Numbered from the stretch's first letter, positions 35,231-47,189 are shown. The stretch: DNA of 64,000 bases from Adenophora triphylla var. japonica (GCA_022495995.1 JAFEMH010002337.1:1-64000), one strand, 5' to 3'. Notes: generated by a model not told the origin, from the sequence alone. Numbers and translations: made by a program.

Positions 35231-37006
35231 TGATGTAATCCGGTCCAAGATATATTTGACAAAGTCAAATATATTAATTATTTTGTATTTTAATTAGTAT
35301 TTTAGGATTGTTTTGCTTTTCCTTTTCCAAGCGGGTTTTGGAATTCCGATTTGATTTTGTTTGCTATTTTGAAGTGTTTTAATTAGGATTGTTTTGCTTT
35401 TCCTTTTCCAAGTAGTTTAGGGTTTTGTTTAGAGTATAAATACTCTCTTTCATTGTTTGTTTTAGGATACGTTTTTGATAATTAAATTAAATTGAATTGC
35501 TTTGCAATTGAAGGTTTTTACCTTGAAGCTTTTAGCTTGTTTGTTGGAGTTCTTTGAATTCCTTGTGAAGGTTCTCATCTTTTGGTGTTTACCTCTTCAA
35601 ACCCTAATTCAATTGTTGATTCAATTCGAATTGGGTCAAATAGTTGTTGATTCAATTATTTGCCTATCCTTTTTATTATTCCGCTGCAACCTATTTACAT
35701 CAGTTGGTATCAGAGCGAAGGACGATCCAAGGAAGATCCGAAGAAGATGGCGAACAACAATGGAGGTCAAAGTCAAACCCCATATATGGGTATACTCAAT
35801 AGTTTTCTGACGTTTGCTCAACAACAGAAACTTTATTATCTAGATTTGATGAACATGGAACGATTTAAAGCAGATATATATGAGCAAAGTTTTTCGGAGT
35901 TTTCAGAATTTGGAAATCATATTCAAGCAGATGCAGAACGAAGGAGGTGTCAACGACATAGAAAGGATTCCAAATATTATTCCAGCAAAGTCGATTTCTT
36001 TACTGCAGATATCCAAAGATTGACAACGAAAATATCGGCTGAATTAAAGCGTCTGGAGGAAGAAAATCGCATTGTCGTTGAAGAAATTCCTGTCCAAGAG
36101 AAAGATCCTGTTGAAGAGGAGATTATTGTTGACGATCTATGTGCAAAGGACGAGGTCATTCAGGTTTGTGATAATAATATTCCTTCCCATATTTTAAACC
36201 TTGTTCATGCCTCTATTGGGTCCAAGGTGAATGATGAAATCCGAAGTAATTGCTTGGTCGCAAAATCGAATTTTGTATTGGGCGATATTTTTGTTGGTGA
36301 TTTTATTATGGTTGATCATGGGGAGGATGGGGAGGTAGATCGGCCGAGAGATAATGAGATTGATACGGAAGATCAACACAAGGAAGATGAAATAATTTTA
36401 TATCGGGTAGAGATCATCTTATGTCACTGTGTGCTTAAAAAGAAGATTTATTCGAAATATATTTTTAAGTGGGGCGGCACTTTCCAAAGATCGGACGAGG
36501 ATTCGGGGCGAATCCTTTTTCAAGTGGGAGTGAATGATGTAATCCGGTCCAAGATATATTTGACAAAGTCAAATATATTAATTATTTTGTATTTTAATTA
36601 GTATTTTAGGATTGTTTTGCTTTTCCTTTTCCAAGCGGGTTTTGGAATTCCGATTTGATTTTGTTTCCTATTTTGAAGTGTTTTAATTAGGATTGTTTTG
36701 CTTTTCCTTTTCCAAGTAGTTTAGGGTTTTGTTTAGAGTATAAATACTCTCTTTCATTGTTTGTTTTAGGATACGTTTTTGATAATTAAATTAAATTGAA
36801 TTGCTTTGCAATTGAAGGTTTTTACCTTGAAGCTTTTAGCTTGTTTGTTGGAGTTCTTTGAATTTCTTGTGAAGGTTCTCATCTTTTGGTGTTTACCTCT
36901 TCAAACCCTAATTCAATTGTTGATTCAATTCGAATTGGGTCAAATAGTTGTTGATTCAATTATTTGCCTATCCCTTTTATTATTCCGCTGCAACCCGTTT
37001 ACATCA
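35231..37006 (+). mobile_element. Element F, small deleted LTR retrotransposon in D
   Basis: 1776 bp between CATAC duplications (35226-35230 and 37007-37011). Two 472-bp LTRs (35231-35702 and 36535-37006) run from TGATGTAATCCGG to TTTACATCA. The primer site TGGTATCAGAGC (tRNA-Met) follows the left LTR, and a purine tract AAGTGGGAGTGA precedes the right one. The LTRs are almost identical, so insertion was recent. TATAAATA at 35435-35442 lies in a palindrome AGAGTATAAATACTCT. Confidence 0.92.
35747..36601 (+). CDS. Open frame of element F, residual retroelement protein
   Basis: Starts MANNNGGQSQ 45 bases after the LTR and stays open through the whole interior into the right LTR, about 284 residues. 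The middle is acidic and charged. The end, DEDSGRILFQVGVND, resembles the C-terminal tail of Ty3 polyproteins (D-SRT-x-LFQ-x-GEND type) just before their 3' LTR. No protease, reverse transcriptase or integrase is present. F therefore looks like a Ty3 element that lost nearly all of gag-pol while keeping a continuous frame. Whether the protein has a role is unknown. Confidence 0.55.
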   Translation: MANNNGGQSQTPYMGILNSFLTFAQQQKLYYLDLMNMERFKADIYEQSFSEFSEFGNHIQADAERRRCQRHRKDSKYYSSKVDFFTADIQRLTTKISAELKRLEEENRIVVEEIPVQEKDPVEEEIIVDDLCAKDEVIQVCDNNIPSHILNLVHASIGSKVNDEIRSNCLVAKSNFVLGDIFVGDFIMVDHGEDGEVDRPRDNEIDTEDQHKEDEIILYRVEIILCHCVLKKKIYSKYIFKWGGTFQRSDEDSGRILFQVGVNDVIRSKIYLTKSNILIILYFN

Positions 37007-37011
37007 CATAC

Positions 37012-37304
37012 GTTGGAAGTTTGCGTGATCAGCTAGCCTTAAGTTCACTTTTTCGTTTGTCGGTGGAACTCGCGTGCCTTATAGGACCTCGCTCGGGATT
37101 GTCCGTCCCGAGAAGATGATCTACAAATGGAAACGAGGGGCTTATAAGCGTAGTGACGAGATCCACTGATTAGAGCTCTAGGGTTAGTTGCGAAAAAGAA
37201 GACACGCTCTTTTCCAACCATTTAGGACTCTGAGAAAAATGTGTTTTCAGTAAACTTAAACAACAATTGCATGGTCCCATCTCGGGAATCTTTAAAATAG
37301 TGAC
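37012..37304 (+). other. Leader segment of element D after F
   Basis: Non-coding GC-moderate stretch that rejoins the D leader once F is removed. No motif of note. Confidence 0.45.
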
Positions 37305-39215
37305 CCTCGCGGTCCAATTCTCAATCGCGACCTTCCGTGGTCCGATATCTCATATCTCGACCCCTCGCGGTCCAACTCTCAATCGCGACCTTCCGTGGTC
37401 CGATGTCTCATATCCCGACCCCTCGCGGTCCAACTCTCAATCGCGACCTTCCGTGGTCCGATGTCTCATATCCCGACCCCTCGTGGTCCAATTCTCAATC
37501 GCGACCTTCCGTGGTCCGATATCTCATATCTCGACCCCTCGCGGTCCAACTCTCAATCGCGACCTTCCGTGGTCCGATGTCTCATATCTCGACCCCTCGT
37601 GGTCCAATTCTCAATCGCGACCTTCCGTGGTCCGATGTCTCATATCCCGACCCCTCGCGGTCCAACTCTCAATCGCGACCTTCCGTGGTTCGATGTCTCA
37701 TATCCCGACCCCTCGTGGTCCAATTCTCGATCGCGACCTTCCGTGGTCCGATATCTCATATCTCGACCCTTCGTGGTCCAATTCTCAATGGTCCGATATC
37801 TCATATCTCGACCCCTCGCGGTCCAACTCTCAATCGCGACCTTCCGTGGTTCGATGTCTCATATCCCGACCCCTCGTGGTCCAATTCTCAATCGCGACCT
37901 TCCGTGGTTCGATGTCTCATATCCCGACCCCTCGTGGTCCAATTCTCAATTGCGACCTTCCGTGGTCCGATGTCTCATATCTCGACCCCTCGCGGTCCAA
38001 CCCTCAATCGCGACCTTCCGTGGTCCGATATCTCATATCTCGACCCCTCGCGGTCCAACTCTCAATCGCGACCTTCCGTGGTCCGATATCTCATATCTCG
38101 ACCCCTCGCGGTCTAACTCTCAATCGCGACCTTCCGTGGTCCGATATCTCATATCTCGACCCCTCGCGGTCCAACTCTCAATCGCGACCTTCCGTGGTTC
38201 GATATCTCATATCTCGACCCCTCGCGATCCAACTCTCAATCGCGACCTTCCTCGGTCCGATATCTCATATCTTGACCCCTCGTGGTCCAACTCTCAATCG
38301 CGACCTTCCGTGGTCCGATATCTCATATCTCGACCCCTCGCGGTCCAACTCTCAATCGCGACCTTCCTCGGTCCGATATCTCATATCTCGACCCCTCGCG
38401 GTCCAACTCTCAATCGCGACCTTCCGTGGTCCGATATCTCAATCGCGACCTTCCTCGGTCCGATATCTCAATCGCGACCTTCCGTGGTACGATATCTCAT
38501 ATCTCGACCCCTCGCGGTCTAACTCTCAATCGCGACCTTCCTCGGTCTGATATCTCATATCTCGACCCCTCGCGGTCTAACTCTCAATCGCGACCTTCCT
38601 CGTTCCGATATCTCATATCTCGACCCCTCGCGGTCCAACTCTCAATCGTGACCTTCGCGGTCCACTCCTCAATCGAGACCCTCGCGGTCCGATTTCAAAT
38701 CTCAAATATCGACCTTCGCGGTCCAATCCTTATTCGCGACCTTTCTCGGTCCGATTCTCAAGACCTGACCTTAGCGGTCCAATCCTTATTCGTGACCTTA
38801 GCGGTCCAATCCTCAAGACGTGACCTTAGCGGTCCAATTCTCAAGTCGCGACCTTAGCGGTCCAATTCTCAAGTCGCGACCTTTCTCGGTCCGATTCTCA
38901 AATCGCGACCTTCGTGGTCCGATCTCCTATCTCCGATCTCAAGTAGTCAATCGAGACCTTCGCGGTCCGATCTCAAGTAGTCAATCGAGACCTTCGCGGT
39001 CCTATCTCAAAACTCCAATCCAGACCTTCGCGGTCCGATCTCCGATCTTCAATCGGGACCTTCGCGGTCCGATCTCAAAAGTCGATCCCGACCTTCGTGG
39101 TCCGAGCTCCGATCTCCGATCTCCGATCTCCAATCGAGACCTTCGCGGTCCGATCTCAAATATTCAATCCCGACCTTTCACGGTCAAAACTTTAAATCTC
39201 GACCTTTCACGGTCC
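37305..39215 (+). repeat. 58-bp GACC..GGTC minisatellite array in D
   Basis: About 1.9 kb. The regular part (to about 38640) has 58-bp units made of two ~29-bp halves. Each half carries an inverted repeat GACC-n5/6-GGTC: GACCCCTCGCGGTC and GACCTTCCGTGGTC. Further on, units become shorter and irregular (GACCTTAGCGGTC, GACCTTTCTCGGTC, GACCTTTCACGGTC). The arms stay constant while the loop varies. Because 58 is not a multiple of three and stops are absent, all three plus frames stay open for long distances. These are not genes. Confidence 0.92.
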
Positions 39216-39235
39216 AATTTTCGAGCCTTAAAGCC

Positions 39236-40727
39236 TTGAGCCAAATACCCCTTCTGAAAACTAAGCCATACCTTTCGTTCCCTGCAGTGAACAGAGAGTG
39301 GTTCAGAATTCCGGGTCAGCGCCTCGCCAGAATTACAGTTACGGAAGCATCAGACAGTTCCTCAGTTTCCTCAATTCCCTCAGCCAGACTTTCCGACATG
39401 TCAGACTCACTGAGAAATCATGACGGGAACGGAACCCCGCCACCGGTAAACGATATGACGCTGGAAGAAGCCATCCGGGCTTGTGAGGTCCACAAGAAAC
39501 AGAAAAAGGATCAGCAGAATTTCATGGTACAGCTTCTGAATGAGCGAGGTATAGCAGCTATCCCCCAGCCAGATGGTACTTTCGTCCTAATCGAGGACGA
39601 TGATCCTTTACGATCAGCTCTCCAAACCTTCACCCAAGGTCCTCTGCCTTTGAAATCCGGAAATCCTTCAATCCAAGGAAACAGCCGACTGGGGCTCCAT
39701 ACTGCCACCTCTCAAAGCAACCCTGTCATATACGGCCAAGCCAGTACTACCCCTTTCACTCAATGCAACCGCCGCATAGCCACTGGATCCTCTCAAACAG
39801 ATCCCAATATCTCTCAAAATCCTCCCAGGTTCACTTCCTTCCAGCAATATGCTCAGTCACCAGGTTTCCCCCACATAACCTTTCCGACCCATTACTTCGG
39901 ACAACCTGTAGCTGCTTCATGGCCTCAATTCCCTCAGTTTCCACAATATCCACTAAATTATACTCCGTTCCCTCAAAACCCATTTGTCCAACCCCATATC
40001 ATGGTTCCCTCCAACAGTGGACCTTTGGTTACAGGTTCCAGCAGCCCAGAGGTTTCTATCGACCCGCATGTGGTTATGCCAGCAGAACAGAAGGCAGACG
40101 AAACTAAGGAAGAATTTTACAAGGCACAGAGCGAAGCTTTACGAATCACGAAGTCCGCCCGAGGATGAGCAAGTGAGAGCCTTCGAGTCATGTTTGGAGC
40201 CATCAGTAAAAGCATTAGTCGGCCATCGCTTCTGCCTTGATCTCCGATCCATGGTCAATACGGGTCCCCCATCTGAGAAAGACCCGAAGGAAAAGCATGC
40301 CCCGAGCACAGAGCCATCTTACCAGTATAGAGCAGCAACTGCATTCAACCCTGCACCGGCCCCCGGCAAAGGAAAAGATACCACTGTCAGCCACCTCCAG
40401 CAGGGACATCAGTCAAGCAATGGGGACACGGCCCTACAAAGCAATGACTCTTCCGGGAGACAGCCTTCCCGTCGCTTCGACAAACTAGACATGCCTCTAA
40501 GCAAGATGTTGGAGAAACTGATCAAAGAAGACCTACTCACGCCTGTAGAGTACAAGCCAAAGAATCCCACAGCCAAGGCTGACAAAAGCAAGTACTGCGC
40601 CTTCCACCAGTACCATGGGCACATAACTGATAACTGCTTCGGTCTGCGGTATGAGATCCAGAACCTGATAGATGACGGAAAGCTCAAGCGTCCTGGCAGT
40701 TCAACAACAAAAGAGCAGCTAGAGTAG
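39236..40727 (+). pseudogene. Element D gag, ends only, one frame break
   Basis: Two overlapping frames, 39236-40168 and about 40150-40727. The first reads DMTLEEAIRACEVHKKQKKDQQNF and a Pro/Gln-rich stretch. The second contains MPLSKMLEKLIKEDLLTP and YCAFHQYHGHITDNCFGLRYEIQNLIDDGKL. The latter is the Ogre-type gag C-terminus with a CxxH..GH..C zinc-binding pattern. The central capsid domain expected between them (about 200 residues) is absent at the junction near 40160. This is an internal deletion plus frameshift, so the product would not assemble capsids. Confidence 0.8.
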
Positions 40728-41264
40728 GGGCTACCTATCCTCAAGATCTGTCAATTGTCTTTTGGTCAACCTTCGTAGGTTCTAGTACTTTCCTCGTTCA
40801 ATCAAGTCCGCCTCGGACATTGTAGTTAATCTTAAATTTTCTATAAATAAGTGTCTTTTTTTTTCTCTTCTTGCTAGACTTGAGACATTATTTGCACACC
40901 TACATTACAACTAATGAAATGGTTATATCCTAAATGATCACTTGCATTGCTCAACACATAATCTCTGGAAATAACTAATGTTCTGATTAATCGGTGTGAG
41001 AAAGTCAACTGGTGCCCTCCCCATACACTTTCCTTACCCCACAAAGGCCTTCATCAAGCCACACACTTCCCAAAAAACATGTCTCCACCATCACCTTGAC
41101 CAAGTCAACGACGGCGGCAATATCAAGGAACAACAAAAGGTCATTCAACCTCGAAAGATTGACCCCATGTCGACAACAACCTCGAAGCTCGCCTTCGCCC
41201 TCGTGCGCATCGAGAAAGTTCAAGCAGGAGCCTGCCTTCGTCCTCAAGAACTTCAAAAAAAAAA
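40728..41264 (+). other. Gag-to-protease spacer of D, first part
   Basis: Several short frames on both strands, none with a recognised domain. In related elements this region is a spacer or intron-like segment between gag and protease. Confidence 0.4.
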
Positions 41265-41410
41265 AAGAGAGAGAGAAAAGTTCAAACAAGAACTTCAAAA
41301 AAAAAAAAAGAGAGAGAGAAAAGTTCAAACAAGAACTTCAAAAAAAAAGGAAAAGAAAAAAGAGAGAAAAGTTCAAAGCAAGAACTTCAAAAAAAAAGTG
41401 AGGCGAAGGA
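41214..41410 (+). repeat. A-rich hairpin repeat in D
   Basis: Three to four units of about 50 bp, each with the perfect inverted repeat AAGTTC-AAACAA-GAACTT followed by a poly-A and GAGAGAGA run. Predicted Lys-rich peptides on the plus strand are repeat products. Confidence 0.8.
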
Positions 41411-42015
41411 CCCAGCACCGCCAATCACAAGCTTGACAGATGGGCAAACAAAATTAAAGCTCGAAGAATGGATGTTGTCGATAACAATGGAGCGGTCAAA
41501 GCAAAGGCAAAAACACATCATAAGCCCTTACGCTACATTTGAATTCTTTCTCCCCCGGTGAAGACGCTGACCAAGAAGCAATGGAATCACGGAAGAAGCC
41601 ATCAACAACGACTTGTCAAGGAATCACCTCGAGGCCCGTACCTCATCATCCAAACATCCCATCCGAGCCTTTTCACCAAAAGGACCACAAATGTTCATAC
41701 CCTTTTCCCAGAACCAAGCACCGTTTCGCCAGAACTATGGCGACCTGAGCTCCTTACACTGAGGAGAACCTAGGCAAACAGAAACGGTCCAGAGCATAAA
41801 CACATACAAATCCCATAAACCCGGTCTCATCAATGACCTTCCCCATACACAGACCTTTCTTTCACACACAGCCAACTTTGATCAGCGACATCAGTTGACT
41901 TTCTTCTCACGGTTAATCAAGACATTTGTTCATATCGGGATTAATGGTTGAACAACCTGAACATTAACAAAGGGTTTAAAGCAATCTTGTGATCATTATG
42001 GATAAAACATGTTTT
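41411..42015 (+). other. Gag-to-protease spacer of D, second part
   Basis: No recognisable coding domain. Short frames at 41539-41773 overlap in different registers and are not supported. Confidence 0.4.
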
Positions 42016-42560
42016 CAGATGTCTCGACAAGTCTTCTTTTTCTACGATAATAGGAAAATTAAGGCTAAACACTGTCTTTACGTCGCCAAGAGCTTCCATA
42101 CACTGCTCCAAACCTCTCTACGCTCATACTCTCCCAAAAGAGTCAAACCCAAAGCGAGTTTTGGTGCCTGCATTAAACTAGGCATCCACATAAAATCGGG
42201 ATTCGTTCCCACTTCTCAAAAATACGTCCTTGCGCGTATACATTACAAGCCATTCCTCTTATACACTTTGGTTGACCAATCGAAAAAAAATTAAGGACGG
42301 TTGCCTCGTCAGGCCACATGGAGTTCAACTCAGATTGGGGCTGCATCAGATTCACTCTAGAATCCCCACAGATAACCAGCGATTCCTTCAAACTGGGGCT
42401 TCACCAAGTCATTTCTTCAGACTGGGGCTTTGCCACGCAACGAGAGCTTTTTCATCCCACGGGTCTACTTTGAGTTTCGATTACTGGGGCTTATCGGAAG
42501 CATCTTCCGTCATTATGGTTTTAACCAGAACTGGGGCTTCTCAGATACAGCCTCGACAGA
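42016..42560 (+). repeat. Block of D shared with element E
   Basis: Matches the reverse complement of E at about 48400-48960: GATGTCTCGACAAGTCTTC, then GGCTTCCATACAC-like, then ACTCTCCCAAAAGAGTCAAA, then repeated GGGGCTTC/GCC phrases. The match follows the transcriptional sense of each element, so D and E inherited the block from a common ancestor. Confidence 0.75.
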
Positions 42561-42849
42561 TCAGAATCTGAATCCTCATGACACCTCTGGGCAACAGTAG
42601 CATTGAAGGGCGGTTTTCTCCAAAGAAGTCTTCCCTTCCTTCCAAAGACACGGCTTCGAACCTACGGGGGTGGGAAAGCGAAAATATCCTGCTGACACCA
42701 CAGTTCAGGCATCAGGACACAAGAAAGTCTCCAATCTCGGCAACCTTACTGCCAACAAGAAGCATAATCCCCAGAAGGATAAACAAAAGTTCAACTCATC
42801 AAACCTCAAAGCAATCTGGAGGCACCACCAAAACCTCTACCTCTCAAAT

Positions 42850-43452
42850 GTTGGAGGACCTGATCCTCACTCAGCTCAAGCAGACTCAGGCGAACATTTT
42901 CCTTTAGTCTCTGCTCACCTTTTCATACCCTCACAAGCTCAAGCTAGAGGAAAGTTTGGCCTGCACCATGGTCCCCATGGACGCAACTCCAGAAGAAGTA
43001 ATCCAGATGATCGACAACATCATCGTCACCCTCACAGATTTGGACCTGCCAAAATTTGGGGCTGATCACAATGAGCCGCTCTACATCACGATCCAGTGGG
43101 ACGAGTGTCGCCTTCCCGTGTGTTGGTAGACGAAGGTTCCTAATGAATGTCTTGCCCGCCAAGATGATGAACCCGCTTGACATCAAGTCCACAGATTTGA
43201 AGCCTTCGATCCCACCTTTGTCAAGGCCTACGATTCTACTTCCCGCACAGTTCTCGGGGTTGCTACTCTTAATATCTGGTTCGGCAAGCGGATGATCCCC
43301 ACCGAATTCCAAGTGTGGGACATTCCAATCACTTTCACAGCCATCCTGGGGCGTCCCTGGCCGCATCAGATAAATGGCGTGGCATCCACCCTTCACCAAT
43401 GCCTCAAGTTCATGCAAGGCAACGAGCTAACCACAGTTTACGGCGACAGCGT
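42850..43452 (+). pseudogene. Element D aspartic protease, first part, frame-broken
   Basis: Recognisable pieces in sense order: QLKQTQANIF, an in-frame TAG where the family has Trp, DATPEEVIQMIDNIIV, LPKFGADHNEPLYITI, a VLVDEGS active site (family usually DNGS), MNVLPAKMM, FDPTFVKAYDSTSRTVLG, and ILGRPWPHQINGVASTLHQCLKF. At least three shifts separate them. The ILGRPW motif and order are those of Tat/Ogre proteases. Element E interrupts the sequence after GDSVT. The continuation is at 55014. Confidence 0.8.
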
Positions 43453-43457
43453 CACCA

Positions 43458-44491
43458 TGTGAATACCCCGTCCCGACGCAACGCGCATTCGGAGGTTTAA
43501 AATAGATAATTATATAATGTCGGATCGAAATGGGATATTCATTTAGTGACACTCACTTTAAACCATATTAAAATATTAGTTTAATTTTGAGAGTCGCCAC
43601 GCCACTTTGATATAGCCCAAAGCTTTGAAAAAAGGCTAAACAGTTAATTGGGTTCGGGGGTCAAGTTACAACAGAAGAAGAAACGTTATCACTCCTATTG
43701 CCCGACGAATCGGTCTTTCTAGCATGTGGGGTGTTGGTTGTGTGCGGTGTTTACGGGAATAGATAGAAGAAATGGGATCATGCATAAGGAGGAGGGGAGA
43801 GAAAGAATTTATTGATGATCACACCCTAGAACCTTTGAGTTAGGTCCTCGGAAGGTGCACTAATCAACGTTCATCCTTGGGGGATTGTTGATCATGGGAT
43901 AATTATAACTAAGGTGGAAGGTAAGAAATAGTTCCTAGATCCATTGGGTTTCTTGGGCGAAACCTTAGATCATCCTCGGCTATTGCATATTTAAATATAT
44001 TAAAACATTCCTAAATCTAGCATAAAGGAACAATTAAAATATAATAAGCATGCAAATATAATAAGACAATAATAATAGGGAACAAAAATATTAAAAAGAG
44101 TCTTACCAATTGTAGCAAGACTTTGGGGTCGAATCTAGGGCGATTCGAAGAGAGTAAGAAGAACTGTGGGTAAAGCAAGTGTAATCTCGCTTCTCCCGAG
44201 TAAATTGTGTGTTTAATATGGGGAGCGGGCACACTTATTTATAGTGCTTCGGTATGCAGGCTGGGCAGCGAAGGGTCGATCGGTACTAGGGTTAAAGGGT
44301 CGATCGGCACTATAAAAAGGGTCGATCGGCCATACCACGGGTAAAGGGCCGTCGGCACTTCGATACAGCGTATCTTCCACGCCAACAATGACGGCGCAGT
44401 ACGGATGAAGGGATTGAGGATTATTAGGGTTTCTCATTAATTAAACCGGGCCAGACATTAAAAATGCTTTTTTTCGGGCCGGGTACTAACA
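43458..44491 (-). repeat. Outer 3' LTR of element E
   Basis: 1034 bp. Plus-strand ends are TGTGAATACCCCG and GGGTACTAACA. The minus-strand TATA box TATAAATA is at 44236-44243, and copies of it are at 45665-45672 and 54747-54754. Three GGGTCGATCGGC-type units (44270-44350) repeat at ~35 bp in every LTR of E. Confidence 0.92.
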
Positions 44492-44883
44492 GTAGCCCCT
44501 CGGCGACGCTTCTTGTAAGACAAGTGGGGTCGACGATAAAAGAATAGGATCCGCTCTGAAAAAAGGGATTTCGGGAGGTAAGGAAAGTGACCTTGTGGAT
44601 GTGAGGTTTTGGACTTGGTGAGTCGCAAAGGATGACCAGGTAGGTCAAGTGGCTGGACCCATGTCGGGCTACCTACGTATCCCAAGAGGAATCAAGCCAA
44701 GTCGTAGTTCGAAAACGTGGGCGTTTTAGTACCCGAGAGTGGCGGACGTGCAGCGTCTCAAGCCAAAGATGCGATTTGTGGCAAGGCTTTGGGGATCGGA
44801 TCTAAGGGCGGTTCGAATAATATTGAGAGATGTACGGAAAGGAGAATCAAGTATAGTCTTGCCTTCCCCAGCAGAGTCGCCAC
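44492..44883 (-). other. Deleted interior between the two left LTRs of E
   Basis: Only 392 bp. The left part equals the 3' end of the main interior (45925-46295). It then passes directly from the first AAGTATAGTCTTG of the minisatellite to the primer site CCCCAGCAGAGTCGCCAC. About 7.6 kb of interior is missing. It contains one copy of the CGAACTACG..ATACGTAGG block (44640-44715). Confidence 0.88.
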
Positions 44884-45924
44884 TGTGAATACCCCGTCCC
44901 GATGCAACGCGCATTCGGAGGTTTGAAATAAATAATTGTATAAAGTCGGATCGAAATAGGATATTCATTTAGTGACACTCGATTTAAACCATATTAAAAA
45001 TATTAATTTAAATTTTGAGAGTCGCCACGCCACTTTGATATAGCCCAAAGCTTTGAAAAAAGGCTAACCAGTTAATTGAGTTCGGGGGTCAAGTTACAAC
45101 AGAAGAAGAAACGTTATCACTCCTATTGCCCGACGAATCGGTCTTTCTAGCATGTGGGGTGTTGGTTGTGTGCGGTGTTTACGGGAATAGATAGAAGAAA
45201 CGGGATCATGCATAAGGAGGAGGGGAGAGAAAGAATTTATTAATGATCACACCCTAGAACCTTTGAGTTAGGCCCTCGGAAGGTGCACTAATCAACGTTC
45301 ATCCTTGGGGGATTGTTGATCATGGGATAATTATAACTAAGGTGGAAGGTAAGAAATAGTTCCTAGATCCATTGGGTTTCTTGGGCGAAACCTTAGATCA
45401 TCCTCGGCTATTGCATATTTAAATATATTAAAACATTCCTAAATCTAGCATAAAGGAACAATTAAAATATAATAAGCATGCAAATATAATAAGACAATAA
45501 TAATAGGGAACAAAAATATTAAAAAGAGTCTTACCAATTGTAGCAAGACTTTGGGGTCGAATCTAGGGCGATTCGAAGAGAGTAAGAAGAACTGTGGGTA
45601 AAGCAAGTGTAATCTCGCTTCTCCCGAGTAAATTGTGTGTTTAATATGGGGAGCCGGGCACACTTATTTATAGTGCTTCGGTATACGGTGAGCCAGGCGA
45701 AGGGTCGATCGGTACTAGGGTTAAAGGGTCGATCGGCACTATAAAAAAGGGTCGATCGGCCATACCACGGGTAAAGGGCCGATCGGCACTTCGATCTGGC
45801 GTACCTTCCACGCCAACAATGACGGCGCAGGTACGGATGAAGGGATTGAGGGATTATTAGGGTTTCTCATTAATTAAACCGGGCCAGACATTAAAAATGC
45901 TTTTTTTCGGGCCGGGTACTAACA
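44884..45924 (-). repeat. Middle LTR of element E
   Basis: 1041 bp, shared between the deleted unit on its left and the long unit on its right. It differs from the outer LTRs mainly around 45680-45820, often where one copy reads CAG or CTG. Confidence 0.92.
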
Positions 45925-46295
45925 GTAGCCCCTCGACGACGCTTCTTGTAAGACAAGTGGGGTCGACGATAAAAGAATAGGATCCGTCCTGAAAAAAGGG
46001 ATTTCAGGAGGTAAGGAAAGTGACCTTGTGGATGTGAGGTTTTTGGACTTGAGCTGAGTCGCAAAAGGATGACCAGGTAGGTCAAGTGGCTGGACCCATG
46101 TCGGGCTACCTACGTATCCCAAGGGGAATCAAGCCAAGTCGTAGTTCGAAAACGTGGGCGTTTTAGTACCCGAGAGTGGCGGACGTGCAGCGTCTCAAGC
46201 CAAAGATGCGATTTGTGGCAAGGCTTTGGGGATCGGATCTAAGGGCGGTTCGAATAATATTGAGAGATGTACGGAAAGGAGAATCAAGTATAGTC
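45925..46295 (-). other. 3' interior of element E next to the middle LTR
   Basis: Begins with the purine tract (minus strand CGAGGGGCTAC) and contains the conserved block that reads CGAACTACG..TTGATTCC..GGATACGTAGG on the minus strand (46085-46150). No coding frame. Confidence 0.6.
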
Positions 46296-47095
46296 TTGCC
46301 TTCTCCGTGGGAAAGTACGTTGTGTGTGGAAAGGAAATTCAAGTATAGTCTTGATTTTCCCCTTGAAAATTGTGTGTGATGGAACAAATCAAGTGTAGTC
46401 TTGATTTCTCCGTGTGAAGATATGTTGTGAGATAATGTGTGGAAAGGAAATTCAAGTATAGTCTTGATTTTCCCCTTGAAAATTGTGTGTGATGGAACAA
46501 ATCAAGTGTAGTCTTGATTTCTCCGTGTGAAGATATGTTGTGAGATAATGTGTGGAAAGGAAATTCAAGTATAGTCTTGATTTTCCCACTTGAAAATTGT
46601 GTGTGATGGAACAAATCAAGTGTAGTCTTGATTTCTCCGTGTGAAGATATGTTGTGAGATAATGTGTGGAAAGGAAATTCAAGTATAGTCTTGATTTTCC
46701 CTTTGAAAATTGTGTGTGATGGAACAAATCAAGTGTAGTCTTGATTTCTCCGTGTGAAGATATGTTGTGAGATAATGTGTGGAAAGGAAATTCAAGTATA
46801 GTCTTGATTTTCCCTTTGAAAATTGTGTGTGATGGAACAAATCAAGTGTAGTCTTGATTTCTCCGTGTGAAGATATATATTGTGAGATAATGTGTGGAAA
46901 GGAAATTCAAGTATAGTCTTGATTTTCCCTTTGAAAATTGTGTGTGATGGAACAAATCAAGTGTAGTCTTGATTTCTCCGTGTGAAGATATGTTGTGAGA
47001 TAATGTGTGGAAAGGAAATTCAAGTATAGTCTTGATTTTCCCCTTGAAAATTGTGTGTGATGGAACAAATCAAGTGTAGTCTTGATTTCTCCGTG
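46296..47095 (-). repeat. ~113-bp minisatellite of E with TCAAG..CTTGA hairpins
   Basis: About seven units. Each has two hairpins, TCAAG-TATAGT-CTTGA and TCAAG-TGTAGT-CTTGA, separated by a spacer containing TTGAAAATTGTGTGTGATGG. Units are nearly identical, a sign of recent amplification. Minus-strand frames of 91 residues are repeat products. Confidence 0.9.
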
Positions 47096-47189
47096 TGTTG
47101 TGCAAATAAACCAAGTTTAGTCTTGATTCGCGTACTGAGAGAAAGTGTATGGGGCAATGTGGGAAAAAACTGTGTGGGAATCAAAAGCC

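Noticed and set aside
37267..38857. Long plus-strand open frames (427, 375, 259 and 191 residues)
   Set aside because: Translation of the 58-bp minisatellite in all three frames. No domain, no start context, same peptide cycle in each frame.
41005..41436. Lys/Glu-rich frames around the A-rich repeat of D
   Set aside because: Low-complexity translation of poly-A and GA runs.
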